Source: Epiperipatus broadwayi | Lineage: Eukaryota > Onychophora > Udeonychophora > Euonychophora > Peripatidae | NCBI GenBank assembly: GCA_028023455.1 | Contig: JAQFVV010000180.1 | Location: 2,418,001 to 2,482,000 of the forward strand | Reading direction: 5' to 3' | Length of the DNA stretch: 64,000 nt | Shown here: piece by piece, positions 58,301 through 64,000 of the stretch | Numbering within the stretch: the first letter of the stretch is position 1 | Layout of the letters: each line of letters opens with the position of its first letter | Translations under genes and position numbers: made by a program | Notes under the pieces: generated by a model | The model's database searches: none | The model's input: the letters and a program-made list of their open reading frames with translations, nothing else | What the model was told of the DNA's origin: nothing

Positions 58301-61300
58301 ATATTTTGTAGTCCATTGCGGTTAAGTTTAAAAGTTAATTTTTTCATTTAAAATCTCTTTCCAATTTTATTTACGTTTCTAAATTCCATACCAGTAAGTT
58401 TCCTTTGTTTGCCAACTTGATCTCCTCGATAATGCCTCTTTTGTCCACCACTGGCTTATTACATATATCAGATTTAGCTATATATGTTTTAAATAATTTT
58501 TAAACTCTGTTTTAGTGCAAAGCAATTAAAAAATGCTTTGTGAAAGATTTTTATTATTGTACTTTATCGAGGAAATTTGGGTTGACAATTTTATTAAAAT
58601 TGGGAAGAAAAGACTTAGACCACAAAAATATTATATCGTTTAATCTGTTTTTAGTGTCTAATTAGTTTTTCATTAATTTAGGGGCATAGCGGAGGCCATT
58701 AAAAACATTCTTAATATTTTTTAAGTCATTAATTAAGCATATTATTTAACTATCAAAAGCTTGAGTTTCCTAATTTTATTATAATGCTTTATTTTACTTT
58801 TCCAATGATCCAGGCATGCAAAACACATGTTTCTTAGTACTTTTATTGCACATTTAACTATTTATCTCCATAGGTGTTCCCGTCCATATCTCTACCTTTG
58901 TTGCTAAGCTTTGTGGCCCGTGAGAAAATAATTTATGTGTCTCTCAGATAATGTTGTTTGTTCATAATTAGCCTCAAGAATAGGCAAATAGGGTAGAGGT
59001 CATAGTATTCTTGATTTAATATCTCACGTATGGATGGCCTCGAGATACTTTTGCCTAGTATTCGAACTGGGTTAAACCAACATAATCATCTGACTGTCAC
59101 AGTTAAATTTTTTTCCCCGCATTCTGATGCCAACAACGTGGGCCGAATTTCATTTTTTTTATTGAACGAATAGGAAAAGGGGATTTGAAGTAATAGATAT
59201 ATGTAAAAGTTTTCTCCGAGTTGTCACAGTGGGACGTATGTCATTTTTTTAAAAAAAATATTAGTACCCTGAGAAGTTTGTTTTGGTCTAATATAGTTAT
59301 ATAAAAATATACGTATAATTTTTCCGAGTTAGTCTCCTAATGTGAGCCAAATGTCATTTTTGATTAATTAAAAAAAAGTTAAATGTGTCTATAAGATAAA
59401 AAAATTTTTTTCCCAAGTTTTAAATTGCTAAAATGAATGTTTTACGTTTAGAAAAGTTAACACTCCGTTAGTTGTTTTTTATGTATATAATGAGAATAAA
59501 ATATCAGAGTTATAGCGATTTTTTTTTCCTAATGAGTGGATTTGCCATATTGTTTTTGTCATAGAAAGTATATAGCTTTAATGCGGCGGAAGTGTCAAAT
59601 AAATACTCACCCACCCTCCCTTAAAATAGCTTTCAAACTTTATGTTACTTTAGTACTGCTTAAACATGAGAAGTTTTGAAATAATGTTTTTTCGAATTAT
59701 AGTGTATATTCGGTGTGTTAATTAATATTTTAGTAAAAATTACAAATAAGTAATAGAATATTTTTTTTCATTTGTATAAATTTTTGTAAAGATCTAAGAG
59801 ATAACATTTTTTCCATTAGTAGAATTTTTTTTCTAAGATTTAAAGTTGATAAGTTCGAATTAACACATGTCAATGTACGGTGTCTGCAAATATTTTTTTC
59901 ACTTTCTCTGCGTTTTGTTTCTTTAATGAATAATTTTAATCATGCACATTTTTTTTTCACTCAAATATTTTGTAGTTACCTTTCCTGCAAACATATATAA
60001 ATATAACTTTTGTTTTCATTAATACCAAATTTAATTTTCAACTTGTGAAATAGTAAATGCATATGTTCGTTTTAATAAATATATATATTAAAGTATTTTC
60101 TGTATAACATATATGTCAGCCCCCTTTAGTTAAGATTTTTTTTTTCAGTTCGGATTATGCTATTGAATCATTTATTGAGTAACCATTAGGTGAAGACCCT
60201 TTGAGTAACCGTTAGGTGAAGCCCTTGTTTTTTAGTGATCGTTTTTGGTGAAGACCCCTTACACTTTAGAGTTGCTGAGTAGCCTGAAATAATAGGTCTA
60301 TGTCTGCAATCATTGCTTCCTTGTCATATTTGCGATGAGCGTTTACTAGCCTGAAATAATAGGAGTATGCAGTCTGCAATATGACATCTTTCTAATAAAA
60401 TCATGTACATAATAATAAAAGAAATGTATGTATAGGTATATCTGTTTGTATATTTATATGTAGTCATATATATATATGCTTATTTAGTGAAGTATATATT
60501 CATATGTATATGGTATACATTCGTTATAGTTCGGTAAAACCCGTTTTTATATAAATGTTTTTTAAAACAATTTTTGATCTCGATGCGTGATTCTGTAAAA
60601 TTGCTTGATTATTGTTAATCTATTTCGGGTTGTGACCAAAATGGTAGTTGGTTTCAATCCCAGGTTCATAATTCGGAGTGGCGGTTATCATGGGATTTTA
60701 TTTTTATTTTTAATTTTTTTTTTGGTGTATATTTTGTTTTGTTAATCGTACTTTAGTCTGTTAAATTGATTTTTTTTGTGTCATGACCAAAATGGTAACT
60801 GGTTCTGAACCCAGGTCAGACAAGTTACCTTACTTAGTTGTTATACGTCTTAGACTTACTTAATATTGTCATTTAAAATACCATTTACTTATTCATGCAG
60901 AGATTTTTAAAAAAAAAAAGAAACTCAAAATAAATTTTAATCGCGTTTAAACTTTATAAACCTTATCAATGTGTGCTTGGATCATTATCCATTAATATGT
61001 ATGTTTGATATGGCCATTGTCTTGTCAACTGGCGCCCTTATCAAATAAATTTGTCGGCAAGTGCAATCTCTCATATCGGAATACAAATAAACAAACCATA
61101 GGAGGTAAATGATCAAAATAGAACTGTATGTGTAGTGAGCCAAAATAATTTTTAAACATGACTTATGTATATTTTGCTCACATATTCCTTTATATATATA
61201 TATATATATACGTGTATTACTGTAAATGCATTTTTTAATTGTTTCAGGTGTCAGAGAAAGCCAGGTCAAGCTGTTAGTGGGTTATTTTAATTATATTAAC

Positions 61301-61678
61301 ATAGCAGTGACATTTAAATTAAATATAGAAATAAATAAAGTGAGAAGAATAGTATGTAGTATAGTTATTAAAAATAGACATGGCAGGATTTTATATTTTT
61401 TTTCATGTACACACAGATACATATAGGCATAGGTTTAAGATCGGACCTCATGAGGTAGGGAAAGTTAATTTCTGAAAACATAAATAAAACAGATAGTTGG
61501 AACTTAGAATACTGACTTAGTTTAGAAAGAACTAAATTTTTTTTATATACAGAAGGATATAACTCCTAGATACATGTGATAAAATATACTTATCTAGATT
61601 GTTTATAAAAAGACTAAAATACGTTTTACAAATAAGGTGGGATTGTTATATAACCAAAATAGCCAATATTAGGCAAAA
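58301..61678 (+). other. Long non-coding leader of the LTR element
   Basis: No protein signal. It holds several internal duplications: GAGTAACCRTTAGGTGAAG twice at 60177-60225, a related GGTGAAGACCC further on, and AGCCTGAAATAATAGG twice (60290-60305, 60350-60363). Two tRNA-like boxes are listed separately. A TA-rich run is at 61190-61211. The PBS could not be identified. Confidence 0.55.
60629..60822 (+). repeat. Two copies of a tRNA-like hairpin box
   Basis: TGACCAAAATGGTAGTTGG with CAATCCCAGGTTCA (from 60634) and TGACCAAAATGGTAACTGG with TGAACCCAGGTCA (from 60783). The second forms an inverted repeat TGACC...GGTCA around GGTTC/GAACC. They resemble a tRNA T-arm plus acceptor side, but no full cloverleaf is visible. 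Confidence 0.5.
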
Positions 61679-62240
61679 ATGGAGGAACAGAAGAGAGGTG
61701 AAGTTTATAGGTCAATATGTACTCATAGTGACCAAAAATACAATTTGGAAGATCTCATCAAAGAAATGAGAGACGAAAACGAAATTATGATGATCATGTT
61801 CCAAGAATGCATGAATATTACATCACAAAGATTGAACCATTTGGAGGCACATATGGAACTCCATCAAGAACAGAGTATTGTGACAGAAGCATCACCAGAA
61901 GATGATACTCAAAAACAAGATGACACTGATATGAAATCATCGAGTGATTATGAAACAGGTGAAGCCATTCACCAGTTGGACTTCTCTGAACAAATGAATG
62001 AGGATAGTAAAAAAAATGATCAACAGCTGTTGAACCAAATCCAGGAGCAACAAGGCACTGAAATCTTTACTGCAACAGTAATCAATACTATAATTCCTGT
62101 GGCAAAGATTAGCAATATAAAATGTTTTAGAGAAGAACCAGGTGGAAACCCTAGACACCATCTTGATAGCTTGAAAATCTGTCTCCAAGTGCAGAACATG
62201 ACTGAGCAAGAAAAGAAGGCAAGGGATAAATTAAGATGTA
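61679..62240 (+). pseudogene. Gag-like protein, truncated by internal deletion
   Basis: ATG at 61679 opens a 212-codon frame. The N-terminal part is acidic and glutamine-rich with predicted coiled-coil character (LEDLIKEMRDENEIMMI, LNHLEAHMELHQEQ). Near codons 155-180, IKCFREEPGGNPRHHLDSLK followed by NMTEQEK resembles the start of a Ty3/gypsy capsid domain (F-x-G-E ... W/L ... T-x-x-E). After about 62230 the frame turns into basic sequence that belongs, in another frame, to the integrase tail. So capsid start is fused to integrase remains, and the 212-codon product is not a complete Gag. Confidence 0.7.
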
Positions 62241-62450
62241 CGGCTCGGCATTGCAAGAATCAAAACCGGCAATATAAATTCAGGAAAAAAAAAACAAGCA
62301 TGGCCAAGAGATCTTAAGCCAAGTAGTAAAGCATGGAGAAAAGTTAAAAAGTTCTTCCCAATATATAAAGGTCCATATACGTTAAAAAAGAAGTGTGGAG
62401 AAAATGCTTTTCGGATGATAGTCACAGCATACAAAGATGGTATAATGCTC
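62241..62450 (+). pseudogene. Integrase C-terminal remnant
   Basis: A frame different from the gag-like one reads KKFFPIYKGPYTLKKKCGEN, then AFRMIVTAYKDG, stopping at about 62458. This is the typical C-terminal module of retroelement integrases (F-P-x-Y-x-G-P-Y). WTPENLEV follows in a further frame. Everything between capsid and this module is deleted. Confidence 0.72.
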
Positions 62451-62742
62451 CAAACATAAAACCTTGCATACCACTGGACCCCGGAAAATTTAGAAGTTAA
62501 AAAAGATAAATATAACTTGTTAGACTAAAAACAACATGGACTCTATTTAAGATACAGAAGATTGAATTATGGATAAATCATTAGTTGTATAGTAAAAGAA
62601 AGAAAGTCTGTTAGTCAGTAACAAATTAAATATTACAGCAAATAGAGAGTAGGCTTAAACTCACTTGGCACAAAATTTTTACCTCTGACCTGAAGCAACC
62701 GTTTTTTTTAACATTTTTTTTTGCTCACTAACTATTGGGAAA

Positions 62743-63901
62743 TGAAGCAATGGATCTGAAGTCTGATCCATGCTTCACAGCCTTCTATAAACTTAGTATT
62801 ACAGACCTGAATTAAGTTTAAAGTCCAATATCAGCAGGGTTTTGCATTAAAGCTAAAATTAATTACGTTTATATAATTTGTATTGCATTTAAATATTTTC
62901 TTAAAAAAATTCCATTCTAAGATTAGATTTCTGTTAATAAAAATTACTTGTAAAATCTATTAGTCAAACATATATGTCAAGCATATATATATGAGTTAAT
63001 GCAAAATTCTGCTGAAATAAAATACTTATTTTATTAAAAGAAATAAGAATGTATTTTTCTTTTTAAATCTTGTTCAAATATTTAGTATGATTTGATTTTG
63101 AGATAAGCCCACCAACATTTTCTAAAAGAATGTATATTTTTAATTAGTGAGCCCATTCAAGTCAAATTAAAGATGGCCTTCTCTTTCTTTTTAATTAATA
63201 AAATTCAAAGTTTAAAGAAAGAAATTTAGAGTAAAAAAGTAAAGGTTATTTTTAGAAAGTGTTATCTTTAAACAAAGGAGCGCGGTGGGGCTTATCGAGA
63301 TCTAAGATCATGCAAACAATAGAAGGTAGCTGACAAAGAGGGTATAAATAAAAGTGAGAACAAAAGACTTGATTATTCAGAGTTTTCTTGCTGGCATTCA
63401 TATTTCTCTTGGGAGAACTCTTGGCAGATTTTGCTTTTGCTTGTTGAGATTTTATTCCATAGAGTTATACAACTGTCTTCAAAATCATGGAGAAGTTTGA
63501 ACATGCTCAAGCTAAAAGTCATATGAATTTGATGGATTCTACTATGCTTGGCTAGGCAAATAGCTTTGCCTATCGCTGAGGTTCCTAAATACCATCCAAA
63601 ATGCTGTAGTATCCACCTAATAGTGATCTGAACTCTGTGCCATGTTTGTAGGACTTTTTGTAAAACTATGCTACATATTTCTATTTTCCTTGTCCAGACA
63701 AATACCTATCGATGGTCGGATAAAGCCATGACGCCGCTCAACAGGAGCAAGGAACCAGGACGGTAATCATATCTCTCCTCCATTGAACTATTTACTTTCT
63801 ACCCTTTTTTGTACATACCTTTTTTAAGTGCTTATTTGAATTATATTTCTGAAATGTATTTAATTATATTTGTTATGTAACCATTTTTATTAGACTAGTC
63901 T

Positions 63902-63942
<41 letters not shown>

Positions 63943-64000
63943 CGTGATCAACTATATATATATTTAACCCTTTTTCCTTTTCTATTTTTCATTACTAACA
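62743..64000 (+). repeat. 3' LTR, cut by the window edge
   Basis: Begins TGAAGCAATGG right after CTATTGGGAAA, a weak purine tract. It matches the 5' LTR to the last base of the window. TATA box at 63343-63350. A TA microsatellite at 63907-63940 is expanded relative to the 5' LTR. Confidence 0.9.

Larger units (their letters stand above)
57027..64000 (+). mobile_element. LTR retrotransposon, internally deleted, inserted in a hammerhead array
   Basis: Two long direct repeats starting TGAAGCAATGG at 57027 and 62743 enclose about 4.4 kb with only a gag-like start and the last part of an integrase. The insertion point lies inside the hammerhead of the fourth array unit. The right LTR runs off the window, so neither the LTR end nor the target duplication can be seen. 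Protease, RT and RNase H are missing, so it needs proteins from a relative. The LTRs differ by scattered substitutions, small indels and a TA expansion at 63907-63940. Confidence 0.88.

Noticed and set aside
59035-59100. tRNA-like segment around ATTCGAACTGGGTTAAACC
   Set aside because: Only a B-box-like match; no A box at the right distance and no cloverleaf.
62020-62256. Minus-strand frames over the gag-like region
   Set aside because: Overlap the plus-strand gag-like frame, which has acidic coiled-coil and capsid-like features; the antisense frames have none.

Overview
This window looks like intergenic or intronic DNA of an animal, probably an A+T-rich invertebrate (roughly three quarters A+T by eye). 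The evidence is the mix of decayed Penelope-like elements (PLEs), an endonuclease/reverse-transcriptase LINE with a microsatellite tail, LTR retrotransposons, tRNA-derived SINE-like pieces, MITE-like and satellite-like repeats, and the absence of any recognisable host gene. The exact lineage cannot be fixed from the sequence. No bacterial-type operon, rRNA gene or CRISPR array was seen. Every protein-like signal I recognise belongs to a mobile element, and all are broken.

Layout. 1-8 kb: A+T-rich DNA with one 551-bp palindromic element (1013-1563). 7.9-10.7 kb: a LINE on the minus strand. 13.9-17.9 kb: a SINE-like piece, a minus-strand PLE and a plus-strand PLE facing away from each other, with a hammerhead-like motif between them. 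17.9-27.4 kb: three head-to-tail copies of another PLE on the minus strand, carrying two insertions (a palindromic hammerhead element and a poly(A) retroposon). 27.4-31 kb: an inverted fragment of the same PLE, split by an LTR retrotransposon with a 5-bp target duplication. 31-39.1 kb: LINE and PLE remnants, three palindromic hammerhead elements and an 800-bp fold-back. 39.3-44.1 kb: SINE-like piece, an ATT microsatellite and small repeats. 44.8-46.3 kb: another palindromic hammerhead element. 47.4-51.3 kb: a segmental duplication, one copy carrying a MITE. 55.6-57.0 kb: a tandem hammerhead-unit array, broken by an LTR retrotransposon that fills the rest of the window (57.0-64.0 kb).

Main result. 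At least six loci contain hammerhead-ribozyme-like motifs: the CUGANGA box, a stem-II hairpin, a GAAA box, a short stem III, a GUC or AUA cleavage triplet and complementary stem-I arms. Five lie in compact elements without protein sequence, built from units of about 400-465 bp. A sense run (a partial unit up to nearly two units) is joined to an antisense run, and several are flanked by 8-14 bp target duplications. The sixth locus is a head-to-tail array. This fits retrozyme-like, non-autonomous retroelements that probably borrow PLE machinery. The recurring inverted architecture and the variation between families deserve follow-up. The nesting (hammerhead element in a PLE, LTR element in a hammerhead array) gives a relative insertion order.
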